From Anaerolineae bacterium (lineage in GTDB: Bacteria > Chloroflexota > Anaerolineae > Aggregatilineales > Phototrophicaceae), in the NCBI GenBank assembly GCA_019912965.1, contig JAIOHM010000205.1, forward strand, positions 157,672-221,671: a DNA stretch of 64,000 nt, written 5' to 3'. Below, piece after piece: positions 35,300 to 43,959 of the stretch. The translations under genes were made by a program, and so were the position numbers. A model generated the notes under the pieces. The model saw only the letters and a list, made by a program, of their open reading frames with translations. It was not told the origin of the DNA and searched no databases. How positions within the stretch are numbered: the first letter of the stretch is position 1; the number at the start of each line of letters is the position of its first letter.

Positions 35300-36688
35300 C
35301 TATGTGTGCTGTGCCTCCCGCAACGTCACCAAACGCGAGTCAATCTCCTGTATCATCTGCTGATGCTCAATCCACCATTGTGGATCGCGTTGAGCATCCA
35401 ATTCTTCTACTGTCTTACCCTGCTGCTCAACCCAGGTGTAATACTTGAGGTTGTGCCAGCGTTCGCGGTTTTCCGGTGTACCGGGCTGCACCCAATCGGT
35501 ACGCATTCCTTTGAAAACACCTTCGACACGCCCAACCGTTTCAGCCTCGTCCAGACTTCCATAGGTCTGAGCCATATCTGTCATAACCGAGTGATAACGG
35601 TCTAAAGCATCGGTCGCCACCGTAACAATCACATCGTTTTCGCCCATGCGGAAATACTTCGCCGTTTTAATCGCACCCAAAATGTTGCAGATACCACTGA
35701 TACCAAACAACGTGCTCAACTGCTCCACCAATACCGGGTCAACATGATAGCGGTTCACCAGTGTTTCGCAGCCTGCTTCTTCAGCAAAAACCTGCAAGCC
35801 CTTCTTGCACTCAATATCGTCGATGCACATGATGGCATCCATATTGAGGACATTGTGAATCCAGGTAACGTGCTTATCGCCAATCCCCTGAATATCGTGT
35901 GATCCGTAGCCATTGTTGTAAAGCGTCGGGCACTGAATTGGCTCCAAACCCACAATCTTATGGTCAGGCCATACCTGTTTCAAGCGATCCCCCGCAGCAA
36001 TTGTCCCGGCACTGCCCATTGCAGACACAAAAGCCGAAATTTTACCTGCTCCAATCCCTTTCGCCTGAAGTTCATCAGCCAGTTCAACAACAGTATTGCC
36101 CGTAACGTGGTAATGGAAGCGATAGTTACCCATCACTTCAAATTGATTCAGGATGCGGATATTCGGGTCACTGTGGCGCAGGCGGTGTGTCTCATCATAA
36201 ATTTCTTTAACATTACTTTCCGAGCCAAAGGTCTTGATAACCTCTGCACCATAGCCTTCAATACGCTCAAAGCGTTCACGGCTCATTCCGGCAGGCAGCA
36301 CCACCAGACTCTTGCAGCCCATGCGTCCACCGACCCATGCCCCACCAATACCATAATTGCCTGTGGAAGGCCAAACCAGTGTGTTCTGGCCAGGATCAAC
36401 TTCGCCAAAAAGTTCTTTTTCCAACAATACTGAATATGCCGCGCCTACCTTGTGGCTGCCAGAAGGAAATTCCTTACCGTAAATAACCACAATGTTGGCA
36501 TCAACACCTGTCAACTGCTTGGGCAGCACAACATGGTAAATGGCGTTATTCACATCCCGCCAGGTGATGTTAAACAAATTGATGGGATCAAGCGGATTAT
36601 TTACCCGCGCCTCCAATGCACGCTGCCGAATATCCGACGCAATTTTGTGCGGATGCAGCATTTCTTCAAACGTAGGGCCAGTAATCAA
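35300..36688 (-). CDS. Fold-type II PLP enzyme, cysteine synthase-like
   Basis: 462 aa. The PLP-lysine region EFPSGSHKVGAAYSVL (~85-100), the phosphate/carboxylate loop WPSTGNYGIGGAW, and FVSAMGSAGTIAAGDRLKQV mark a tryptophan-synthase-beta/cysteine-synthase fold. It is longer than CysK (about 310 aa) because of N- and C-terminal extensions. TTG start with GGAG eight bases upstream. It sits in an operon with ssnA, where E. coli has the PLP lyase ygeX; the two are not obviously close, so a parallel role is only a suggestion. Confidence 0.8.
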   Translation of the reverse strand: MITGPTFEEMLHPHKIASDIRQRALEARVNNPLDPINLFNITWRDVNNAIYHVVLPKQLTGVDANIVVIYGKEFPSGSHKVGAAYSVLLEKELFGEVDPGQNTLVWPSTGNYGIGGAWVGGRMGCKSLVVLPAGMSRERFERIEGYGAEVIKTFGSESNVKEIYDETHRLRHSDPNIRILNQFEVMGNYRFHYHVTGNTVVELADELQAKGIGAGKISAFVSAMGSAGTIAAGDRLKQVWPDHKIVGLEPIQCPTLYNNGYGSHDIQGIGDKHVTWIHNVLNMDAIMCIDDIECKKGLQVFAEEAGCETLVNRYHVDPVLVEQLSTLFGISGICNILGAIKTAKYFRMGENDVIVTVATDALDRYHSVMTDMAQTYGSLDEAETVGRVEGVFKGMRTDWVQPGTPENRERWHNLKYYTWVEQQGKTVEELDAQRDPQWWIEHQQMIQEIDSRLVTLREAQHT

Positions 36689-36729
36689 AATAAACTCTCC
36701 ACTGTTGCTTATAAGGGGAATTTATCCCC

Positions 36730-36960
36730 TTACTCATCAATATTCAACTCTTGTTCCATCGCGCGCATTTCGTTTTGAAGGTCATCACGACGGCGCGCCA
36801 AACCGCGATACCGTTCCAATGCCTCTGGGGGCATTTTATCTGCAAAGCCACCATGCGACATAATCAGGTCATCAATTTCCTTGTCCAATGCCTCGTAAAG
36901 CAGGACGATTTTACGGTACTGTTGAACTCGATGCAGTGCGCTGCGTTCATTTTCAGACAT
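36730..36960 (-). CDS. Small coiled-coil protein of unknown function
   Basis: 76 aa, almost entirely charged helix (QYRKIVLLYEALDKEIDDLI; RYRGLARRRDDLQNEMRAM), probably a two-helix coiled coil with a turn around SHGGFADKMPPE. GAGGGGGG precedes the ATG closely. Located between the PLP enzyme and a glycosyltransferase. No family recognised. Confidence 0.6.
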   Translation of the reverse strand: MSENERSALHRVQQYRKIVLLYEALDKEIDDLIMSHGGFADKMPPEALERYRGLARRRDDLQNEMRAMEQELNIDE

Positions 36961-36980
36961 AACCCCCCTCGACTACTTTC

Positions 36981-37979
36981 TTATGCCTCTGGTGCAGGCA
37001 CAGGTTGTTCTGCCTTCAATTCGATATGTTTGCGCTGTTCTTCAAAACCCACTGTGTCCGCAACAATGTACAGCGGACGCCGACGGGCTTCATCATAAAT
37101 CCGGGCTACATACTGCCCCATCACGAACAGGAAGAATAACTGAAATGAGCTAAGCAACAGCAGCAGGATAACGGTCGTCGCCTGACCACCGAGAAACTCT
37201 ACACCCAAAACCACACGAAGGAAAGCAATTACTGGAATCGCCAGAACCGCGATTACACCCAGAATAAAAGCGAAGTACACCATGATCTGCAATGGAAAGT
37301 ATGAAAAGCCTGTCACGGCATCCATCGCAAACCGTACCATCTTCTTGAGCGGGTATTTGGTCTCGCCCCACTCACGGGCTTCGCGCACATAGGTCACACC
37401 CGTTTGCTTGAAGCCAATCCAACTGGTCAACCCTCGGATAAAGCGATTATGCTCCGGCATTGAGTTGAGTGCATTCACCACTTTACGATCCATCAGCCGG
37501 AAATCACCTGTATCCAATGGAATATCGACATCAGTGATGCGGTAGATGATGCGGTAGAACAGCTTGGCCGTGAATAGCTTGAACCAGCTTTCGCCCTTGC
37601 GTTCCTGGCGGACGGCATAGACCACATGATAGCCTGCCTTCCAGCGTTCGACCATTTCCAGAATGAGTTCAGGCGGATCTTGCAAGTCAGCATCAATAAT
37701 AATAACCGCATCGCCAGCAGTGTGATGCAGTCCAGCAGTGACCGCCAATTGATGCCCGAAATTACGCGCAAAGTTGACTATTTTAATGCGCGAGTCTTTA
37801 GCAGAAAGATCACTCAACAATTCGAAAGAACGATCACGACTGCCATCATTGACCGTTACCAGTTCCCAATCTTCACCCATTGAATCCATAACCGCTGTGA
37901 TACGGTCATAGAGCTTTTGAATGTTACCTTCTTCATTGTAGATGGGCGCTACAATCGAGTAACGCGGTCTATTTGACAT
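36981..37979 (-). CDS. Family 2 glycosyltransferase, polyprenyl-phosphate sugar synthase type
   Basis: 332 aa. GT-A domain with SIVAPIYNEEGNIQKLYDRI, VNDGSRDRSFELL, DADLQDPPELILEMVERW and a later TDVDIPLDTGDFRLMDRKVV. Two membrane helices follow (~235-260 and ~270-295). This layout is that of GtrB/DPM-like enzymes that load a sugar onto a lipid phosphate at the inner face of the membrane. Such lipid-sugars feed GT-C enzymes like those at 1095 and 25676. GAGG precedes the ATG. Confidence 0.9.
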   Translation of the reverse strand: MSNRPRYSIVAPIYNEEGNIQKLYDRITAVMDSMGEDWELVTVNDGSRDRSFELLSDLSAKDSRIKIVNFARNFGHQLAVTAGLHHTAGDAVIIIDADLQDPPELILEMVERWKAGYHVVYAVRQERKGESWFKLFTAKLFYRIIYRITDVDIPLDTGDFRLMDRKVVNALNSMPEHNRFIRGLTSWIGFKQTGVTYVREAREWGETKYPLKKMVRFAMDAVTGFSYFPLQIMVYFAFILGVIAVLAIPVIAFLRVVLGVEFLGGQATTVILLLLLSSFQLFFLFVMGQYVARIYDEARRRPLYIVADTVGFEEQRKHIELKAEQPVPAPEA

Positions 37980-37985
37980 GCATCC

Positions 37986-39227
37986 TCACGATAATCGCAA
38001 CGCTTGACGAACCGATTCAATCGTCGGCTGCACCCGCAAGCCCTGTGCAACCGATTGTTGGGCACGTTTTATATCTTTCAGGCCGTTTCCAGTGAGCAAT
38101 AAAAGCACGGTTTCATCGGCACTAATCAACTTTGATTGTATAGCATGTTGCGTTCCAGCGTAAACTGCGGCTGCTGCTGGCTCGGCAAATACACCAGTAA
38201 GCTGTGCCAGTTTTGGAATTGCCGCTACAATTTCGCTGTCTGGAATGGAAATATACGCCCCATTGGTTTCACGAACTGCCCGCAAAGCCTTTGCCCGATC
38301 ACGCGGCAAACCCGCCGAAATACTGTCCGCTATGGTGTCAGCATTAATCGGCTGCATATCTGCGGCACTGACACCATCTTTCCAGGCCTGATAAAGTGCT
38401 GCACTGCCCTCTGCTTGTACACCGATCAAGCGCGGAATCCGCTGTATCCAACCCAGTTGGTACAGATCATAAAAGCCCTTGTAAACTCCGGCGATGATGT
38501 TACCGTCACCGACACTGACCACCACTACATCCGGAACATCCCAGTTGAGTTGTTCAGCTATTTCATAGGATACGGTCTTTTTACCCTCAGTGGTATAAGG
38601 GTTCATAGCCGTGTTGCGACAGTACCACCCCTCACGTTCACACATCTCGGAACACAGATCAAAGGCAACATCATAAGTATCTTCAACCAGCAGCACCGTC
38701 GCCCCATAAACCAACAACTGAGCAATTTTTGCTTCTGGCGCAGATGCAGGAACAAAAATGATGATATTCATTCCAACCGATGCACCGATGCCGGAAAGCG
38801 CAGCCGCAGCGTTACCTGTGCTGGCGGTGCTGACCGTCGTAACCCCCTGCTCCATCGCCCGCGCAACGATCAAAGCACTCGCGCGATCTTTGAGCGAACC
38901 GGTTGGATTCTGCCCATCATCTTTAACCCACGCACGCTGAAGGCCAAGATTTTCAGCTAACCGGGCCGCACCATAGAGTGGGGTCATCCCCACACGCAGC
39001 GGCGGCACGACCGCATCCGAACCAATGGGTAAAAGCGATTTATAACGCCACATCCACTGTCCTTGATTACGAAGCCCATCCCGGTCAAGTTGCGTTTTTA
39101 AAGCTGAATAATCATAGAGGACATCCAATGTCCCAACCGGGCCACAGTTTGGGCAGGTGTATTGAACTGCTTCGGGCACATAAGAACGGTTACAAATTGG
39201 GCAGCGTAGTTCAAGAATTACAGCCAT
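37986..39227 (-). CDS. thrC: Threonine synthase
   Basis: 413 aa from the ATG at 39227. An N-terminal zinc ribbon (CPIC ... CPNCG) is followed by a fold-type II PLP domain: WVKDDGQNPTGSLKDRASAL (PLP lysine), STASTGNAAAALSGIGASVG, SVGDGNIIAGVYKGFYDL, and LLLLTGNGLKDIKR. It turns O-phosphohomoserine into threonine. It starts about 6 bases after the HIT gene. A related activity on another phospho-amino acid is possible but less likely. Confidence 0.9.
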   Translation of the reverse strand: MAVILELRCPICNRSYVPEAVQYTCPNCGPVGTLDVLYDYSALKTQLDRDGLRNQGQWMWRYKSLLPIGSDAVVPPLRVGMTPLYGAARLAENLGLQRAWVKDDGQNPTGSLKDRASALIVARAMEQGVTTVSTASTGNAAAALSGIGASVGMNIIIFVPASAPEAKIAQLLVYGATVLLVEDTYDVAFDLCSEMCEREGWYCRNTAMNPYTTEGKKTVSYEIAEQLNWDVPDVVVVSVGDGNIIAGVYKGFYDLYQLGWIQRIPRLIGVQAEGSAALYQAWKDGVSAADMQPINADTIADSISAGLPRDRAKALRAVRETNGAYISIPDSEIVAAIPKLAQLTGVFAEPAAAAVYAGTQHAIQSKLISADETVLLLLTGNGLKDIKRAQQSVAQGLRVQPTIESVRQALRLS

Positions 39228-39230
39228 CAA

Positions 39231-39244
39231 TCTTCAGCTTTCAG
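39231..39244. repeat. Two heptamer units at the end of the HIT gene
   Basis: TCTTCAG and CTTTCAG; the HIT stop codon (39234-39236) is inside the first. Confidence 0.5.
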
Positions 39245-39716
39245 CCCCATTAAACCGGGCAAAGTAATCACGCAATTTTTGGGCATAGGGCAGGCGTTCT
39301 TCATGGGTCGTTAGGCGACGATCATGATTGTTCTCATAAAGCTTATCACCTTCATAACGAGGAAAAACATGCAGGTGATAATGAAACACTTCCTGATAGC
39401 CTGCCGGTTCATTATGCTGGCGGGTGGACGTGCCATCGCATCCATAAATCCGTTTGAAAGCAATCGCAATCTGTCGTGCGGCTTCGTGCACATGAACAGC
39501 AACATCGGGGGTCAAATCATAAATATTTTCAATGTGCTGGTTGGGGATCACAATTGCATGTCCCGGCGTCCGCGCCCACCAACGCACATTGACGAAAGCG
39601 GTTATATGGTCTGTTCGCCAGAACACATCGGATTGTGTGTTCCAGCCTTCATTGTCAAAGCCATTCACCAAACGGCAAAACTGGCAGTCGTAATTTTCCG
39701 GTGCGTGGTTATACAT
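39234..39716 (-). CDS. HIT-family nucleotide hydrolase/transferase
   Basis: 160 aa. The histidine triad reads HYHLHVFPR at about residue 112. The N-terminal CQFCRLV supplies two cysteines that may bind zinc as in some HIT proteins. WWARTPGHAIVIPNQHIENI is the family's strand region. It acts on nucleoside phosphoramidates or dinucleotides. It starts 4 bases after the carbamate kinase stop, in the same operon. Confidence 0.9.
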   Translation of the reverse strand: MYNHAPENYDCQFCRLVNGFDNEGWNTQSDVFWRTDHITAFVNVRWWARTPGHAIVIPNQHIENIYDLTPDVAVHVHEAARQIAIAFKRIYGCDGTSTRQHNEPAGYQEVFHYHLHVFPRYEGDKLYENNHDRRLTTHEERLPYAQKLRDYFARFNGAES

Positions 39717-39719
39717 GAG

Positions 39720-40667
39720 TTATCCCGGCAGTACGTGCGTTCCAGCTTCACCATTCAGTGCGGCTTCCAGATGGAATGGATCGGTGATGATGGCGCGAGG
39801 GCCGCCGTTCTGCACAAAATCAATCGCGGCTTCGACCTTCGGCAGCATACTGCCAACACCGAAATGACCTTCACTCAGATACCGTTTAGCGTCTTCCAGA
39901 CCGAGTCGGTCAAGTTCGCGCTGGTCAGGCTTGCCGAAGTTGAGGGCAACTTTTTCCACACCTGTCGAAATCATCAACAAATCGGCACGTAAGGTAAGCG
40001 CCAGCAATGCGCTACAACGGTCTTTATCGATCACACTGTAGACTCCACGAAGGCTGCCATCAGGCTGACGGACAACGGGAATCCCTCCGCCTCCGCAAGC
40101 AATAACCGTATAGCCACTGAGCATCAAGGCTTGAATAGCATTAATCTCGACGATGCCGCGCGGGATAGGGGAAGCTACTATACGCCGCCAGCCACGCCCA
40201 GAGTCTTCCATTACACTCCAGCCTTCCGCCTCAAATTTGCGGGCTTCAGCCTCGCTCATGAAACCACCAATCGGCTTGGTCGGCTTCTGGAAAGCCGGGT
40301 CATCGGCATCTACACGCACCTGTGTAATCACCGTTGCACAGGTACGATTGAAACCCCGCCGACGCAAGGCATCATCCAAACCCTGCTGAAGCATGTAACC
40401 AATACTGCCCTGCGTATCCGCCACGATTAAATCCAGCGGGACATCATGCACCCCTTCTTTAGAGGCGATTTCACCGCGCCGGAGAATATAACCGACTTGG
40501 GGGCCATTGCCGTGCGTGACGACCACATGCCAACCGTTGACGATCATATTAGCGATGTGCTCGCAGGTTTTCCGGGCAGCATCCCACTGGCGGGCAATGC
40601 CGGGATTTTTAGGGTCTTCGATTAAAGAATTACCACCGATAGCAACAATAGCTAGTTTTTCAATCAT
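39720..40667 (-). CDS. arcC: Carbamate kinase
   Basis: 315 aa amino-acid kinase fold: IVAIGGNSLI, WHVVVTHGNGPQVGYILRR, VIACGGGGIPVVRQPDGSL, VIDKDRCSALLAL, and GVGSMLPKVEAAIDFVQNG. It makes ATP and carbamate from carbamoyl phosphate and ADP. With the YgeW-like carbamoyltransferase two genes away, it would complete phosphorolytic energy recovery as in the E. coli yqeA/ygeW pair. An isolated nuclease gene lies between the two. Confidence 0.95.
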   Translation of the reverse strand: MIEKLAIVAIGGNSLIEDPKNPGIARQWDAARKTCEHIANMIVNGWHVVVTHGNGPQVGYILRRGEIASKEGVHDVPLDLIVADTQGSIGYMLQQGLDDALRRRGFNRTCATVITQVRVDADDPAFQKPTKPIGGFMSEAEARKFEAEGWSVMEDSGRGWRRIVASPIPRGIVEINAIQALMLSGYTVIACGGGGIPVVRQPDGSLRGVYSVIDKDRCSALLALTLRADLLMISTGVEKVALNFGKPDQRELDRLGLEDAKRYLSEGHFGVGSMLPKVEAAIDFVQNGGPRAIITDPFHLEAALNGEAGTHVLPG

Positions 40668-40674
40668 TTTTTAG

Positions 40675-40695
40675 CTCTCAGCTTTCAGCCTGAAG
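40675..40695. repeat. Heptamer units at the 3' end of the nuclease gene
   Basis: CTCTCAG, CTTTCAG, CCTGAAG; the nuclease stop codon (40685-40687) lies in the second unit. Confidence 0.5.
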
Positions 40696-41713
40696 GATTT
40701 CGCAAAACATCAATAAGGTACTCTTGATTATCAACAGGATTGATAAACATCCAAAAAGACCAGCCATTACAACTTTTCCAGCCTGTAACAGCCATGCCAG
40801 CCGAAGAAACAGAATTGTATGTTTCCCCATCCAGAACAACGCGTCCACTGTCTAGCAACGATCCAGTAATCGTATTCCCTTTATAGCGAACAAAGATTTC
40901 CAATGGGTAGCTAACCGGCACTGTTTTTTTAATTCTATTATTTTGAGGGGTAATAATAGGAGCCATTTTAGCGGGGGCTTCAGGCCAATAATCCGCATCT
41001 ATTTCATAAATAATGTGCTGCTGTCCATTGACACCTATCATGTGCTTAAACAGAAGATCAAGGAGTTGTTCTCCATCTACAAGACTAATCGGTGATTTAC
41101 CTGTTGCAGTTGCTTCATACACTGCTTGCCGAGTGAAGCCACTCGTTGTAACAAATATACCTCGCTGATTTGGCGTCAGTGAACCACGCAATGAGGTGAT
41201 CTTTTCAGGTGACACATTTGATTTCACTCTCTTCACCTGCACAGCAGCCTCAATTCGCGTTACTCCTTCTATATCCATTACACCAATAACATCTATACCA
41301 CCATCCCCCGACCGTCCAACCACTTCTACGGTCGTTTCATCAAAACCAATTGCGATGAGCAATTCTCCAATAAGTTCTTCAAATGCTTTTGGTGGCATAC
41401 TGCTAACAAGCCTGCGCAGTTCGTCTCTTGTTGAATGATTAATCTCTTGTATACGGCGTTCAATACCAACCGGACGCCATTCAACAAGTCCATATACTCC
41501 ATTACCCAAAACATCAAAACGCGGTAATTCCCCTCGATTAGTTCTCGTACCATTTTCACGCAAAATCACAGCGAGAAGAGAAGCTCCTGGTGTCAATCCG
41601 CGAGTTTGAATTAGTTCTTGGGCAAGCATTAGATTCACAATAACAGCATAATGCAATGGCTCACGAGCCTCCCGCAAAATCTGATATGCAGCATCAGCCA
41701 TTGATAGTTTCAT
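40685..41713 (-). CDS. HARE-HTH plus Mrr-type restriction endonuclease
   Basis: 342 aa. Residues 1-~75 resemble a HARE-HTH domain (DAAYQILREAREPLHYAVIV). Residues ~105-225 form an Mrr_cat-like PD-(D/E)xK nuclease: FEELIGELLIAIGFDETTVE, SGDGGIDVIGV, EAAVQVKRVKSN, with the D...QVK catalytic core. The C-terminus (~260-342) is an unknown beta domain. A/T-rich relative to the flanks and weak ribosome site. Mrr proteins cut modified DNA. Alone here, without a methylase, it fits a type IV restriction defence or repair role. It interrupts the arcC-ygeW pair. Confidence 0.82.
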   Translation of the reverse strand: MKLSMADAAYQILREAREPLHYAVIVNLMLAQELIQTRGLTPGASLLAVILRENGTRTNRGELPRFDVLGNGVYGLVEWRPVGIERRIQEINHSTRDELRRLVSSMPPKAFEELIGELLIAIGFDETTVEVVGRSGDGGIDVIGVMDIEGVTRIEAAVQVKRVKSNVSPEKITSLRGSLTPNQRGIFVTTSGFTRQAVYEATATGKSPISLVDGEQLLDLLFKHMIGVNGQQHIIYEIDADYWPEAPAKMAPIITPQNNRIKKTVPVSYPLEIFVRYKGNTITGSLLDSGRVVLDGETYNSVSSAGMAVTGWKSCNGWSFWMFINPVDNQEYLIDVLRNPSG

Positions 41714-41753
41714 AGAGAGTTCTATCCCAAAGCACTAAAAGTTATTTGATCGA

Positions 41754-41767
41754 GTGTCAGCCCTCAG
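41754..41767. repeat. Degenerate heptamer units between the nuclease and carbamoyltransferase genes
   Basis: GTGTCAG and CCCTCAG, followed by ACTGAGGACTGATTGCTAA-like sequence up to the end of the carbamoyltransferase gene. Confidence 0.4.
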
Positions 41768-41807
41768 TATGTAAACTGAGGACTGATTGCTAAAAACTAA
41801 GCGGTAC

Positions 41808-42788
41808 TTAGCGCATGGTGAGCGCCATTGCGGCTTTCTGGACGTGCAGGCGGTTTTCGGCTTCGTCGTAAACCACGCTTTGTGGGCCATCGATTACACC
41901 ATCGGTGACTTCGATATTGCGGTCGGCGGGCAGACAGTGCATATAAATGGCGTGTTCGTTCGCCAATGACATACGGCGTTCATCGGTAATCCAGTTGGTG
42001 TATTTCTTGCCGATAACCGCCGACTCATTTTTATCTTCGGTGGTCATCCAGCAGCCCCAACTTTTGGCGTAGATGATGTCGGCATCTTTAAAGCCCGCAT
42101 CAAAATCATCCATCATCTCGAACGAACCGCCACTCTTGCGGGTGTTGTCCTTGGCCTGATCAATAATATCGGGCATGAGCGCAAATTCCGGCGGATTCAC
42201 CAAACGGACATTCATGCCGTAGCGGGTCATCAACAGAATAAGGCTCTGAGGGACAGAAAGCGGTTTCTGATAGCTGGATGCGTAGGCATAACTGACGTTG
42301 ATGGTCTTGCCGCGCAGGTCACGCCCGAACTTTTCCTGAATGGTCATCAGGTCGGCCAAAATCTGAAACGGGTGGTAGACATCACACTGCATGTTCAGCA
42401 CGGGAACCCGGCTGGCAGCGGCGACTTCACGGATGTATTGGTTGCCGAAATTCCAGTCACACTGGCGGATAGCGATGCCATCGGCATAACGACCGATGAT
42501 TTCGCCGATTTCCTTCGCGGTATCACCATGCGAAATCTGGGTGGTTTCGCTATCGATGAACATCGCGTGACCGCCGAGCTGCGCCATGCCCGCCTCGAAG
42601 CTGGCGCGGGTACGGGTGCTGGTGAAGAAAAACAGCATCGCCAATACTTTATCCCGCAGGAGGGCATGAGATTCACCAAGCGCTCGTTTGCGCTTCAAGT
42701 CCCAAGCCACATCCAACAGGGTATCAATTTCTTCCCGCGTCCATTCCTGTTCAGTAATCAGGTCACGGTTTCTCAAATCGGTTTGCAT
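41808..42788 (-). CDS. ygeW: YgeW-type carbamoyltransferase
   Basis: 326 aa. Carbamoyl phosphate site STRTRASFEAG (~57), HCLPADR near the C-terminus, and YASSYQKPLSVPQSL, which closely follows the E. coli YgeW pattern rather than ornithine transcarbamylase. MTRYGMNVRLVNPPEFALMP also fits. AAGGAG precedes the ATG by seven bases. In the urate-degradation gene set YgeW is thought to release carbamoyl phosphate from a purine-derived intermediate, which carbamate kinase then turns to ATP. It is shorter than the E. coli protein (about 396 aa). Confidence 0.85.
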   Translation of the reverse strand: MQTDLRNRDLITEQEWTREEIDTLLDVAWDLKRKRALGESHALLRDKVLAMLFFFTSTRTRASFEAGMAQLGGHAMFIDSETTQISHGDTAKEIGEIIGRYADGIAIRQCDWNFGNQYIREVAAASRVPVLNMQCDVYHPFQILADLMTIQEKFGRDLRGKTINVSYAYASSYQKPLSVPQSLILLMTRYGMNVRLVNPPEFALMPDIIDQAKDNTRKSGGSFEMMDDFDAGFKDADIIYAKSWGCWMTTEDKNESAVIGKKYTNWITDERRMSLANEHAIYMHCLPADRNIEVTDGVIDGPQSVVYDEAENRLHVQKAAMALTMR

Positions 42789-42822
42789 GATTTACTCCTT
42801 ACATGCAGAAATGATAAACAAA

Positions 42823-43422
42823 TTACAAATGCTCGGTCGAATCCCATGCACGGCAGATAAAACGTCCATCGCCATAGGGTTCGAGGATAATCAACCCAGT
42901 GTTGCCCAGACTTCGCTGTCCCTGTAGGGCAGCAGCATTCACACAGATATAAGGAACAACCGTTGTGCTTATCCCACCATGTGTGACAAACAAAACGGTT
43001 TGGTCAGGGCGGACGCGGGCTAAAGCGCGGGTGTAGCGGTCGAAGGCTTCCCGATAGGTTTCGCCACCGGGAAAAGCGGCCTCCCAATCACGGAGATACC
43101 AGCGATCAAAAATGGCATGAAACGCTTTCCATGCCTCCTCATCAGACCGCCCCTGAAAATCCCCACAGTTGATCTCAGCAACATCATCGTCCGGTGAAAC
43201 CGGTAAACCCAGCTTTTCACCCACGATTTGCGCCGTCTGTTGGGCACGGTGAAACGGGCTGTGATAAATGGTTGTGATGCCTTTATCGGCTAACCAAGCG
43301 GCGGCTTTGGCAGCCTGTTCACGACCCAGATCAGTCAGATCGCCTTCAGGATTGCGGCAGGTCAGAATACGCTGAACATTGACTGTACTTTCACCATGCC
43401 GCATCACATAGATCAACTGCAT
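42823..43422 (-). CDS. Histidine phosphatase (phosphoglycerate mutase-like)
   Basis: 199 aa. The phosphohistidine motif YVMRHGESTVN starts at residue 5. TTIYHSPFHRAQQTAQIVGE, INCGDFQGRSDEEAW and VLFVTHGGISTTVVP complete the active site. Such enzymes act on sugar or nucleotide phosphates; substrate unknown. AGGGA precedes the ATG. It follows the protein-tyrosine-phosphatase-like gene closely. Confidence 0.92.
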   Translation of the reverse strand: MQLIYVMRHGESTVNVQRILTCRNPEGDLTDLGREQAAKAAAWLADKGITTIYHSPFHRAQQTAQIVGEKLGLPVSPDDDVAEINCGDFQGRSDEEAWKAFHAIFDRWYLRDWEAAFPGGETYREAFDRYTRALARVRPDQTVLFVTHGGISTTVVPYICVNAAALQGQRSLGNTGLIILEPYGDGRFICRAWDSTEHL

Positions 43423-43433
43423 GAGATTCCCTT

Positions 43434-43913
43434 TTAAATCTGAATGGTGCGCCCGGAGAACGCAAAATCCTCGATAAAAGTCTTTTGAACCTTCGAGAGA
43501 TTATCGAAGTTGCAGATGGGGCGGCGTTCCACAACACGGCGTTTGGCTGCTTCCAAACCCCAACCTTTACTCAGGTAATAGGTATGGAGTGCAACGCCAG
43601 TACGCCCCTGCCCTGCCCAACAGTGGACTAAAGCAGGTTTTCTTTCAGCCTGCATCCGATCAATGAAAGCAACGATTTCAGCAACCTGCTCTTTATTGGG
43701 TGCGTGGAAATCGTCGACAGGCACATGCAAGCTGATGATGCCTAATCGCGCAAAAAGTTCGGATGTCACATCAGGGACAACTGTCAGCGGGCGTTCAGTC
43801 ATAGTGATAATGGCACGGATACCCTGCGCGGCCAGCGACTCCACTGCTTCAGCACTATCTGGCAGTGGGCTGGCAGCCAAAACGCCATCTTCAATCCAGT
43901 CAAATTTCATCAT
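43434..43913 (-). CDS. Dual-specificity/tyrosine phosphatase-like protein
   Basis: 159 aa. The P-loop HCWAGQGRTGVALHTYYLS (Cys ~98, Arg ~104) is the C-x5-R signature. The general-acid loop VPVDDFHAPNKEQV supplies Asp residues. It removes phosphate from Tyr/Ser/Thr or from small molecules. In a run with the histidine phosphatase and YgeY-like hydrolase. Confidence 0.88.
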   Translation of the reverse strand: MMKFDWIEDGVLAASPLPDSAEAVESLAAQGIRAIITMTERPLTVVPDVTSELFARLGIISLHVPVDDFHAPNKEQVAEIVAFIDRMQAERKPALVHCWAGQGRTGVALHTYYLSKGWGLEAAKRRVVERRPICNFDNLSKVQKTFIEDFAFSGRTIQI

Positions 43914-43959
43914 GATTCCTCATCCTGTAGATTTTTCACAGGATAACAACGGCGAAGCA

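Noticed and set aside
41808..42788. Ornithine carbamoyltransferase (argF)
   Set aside because: The central SSYQKPLSVPQ region and overall pattern fit YgeW better, and no arginine genes are nearby.
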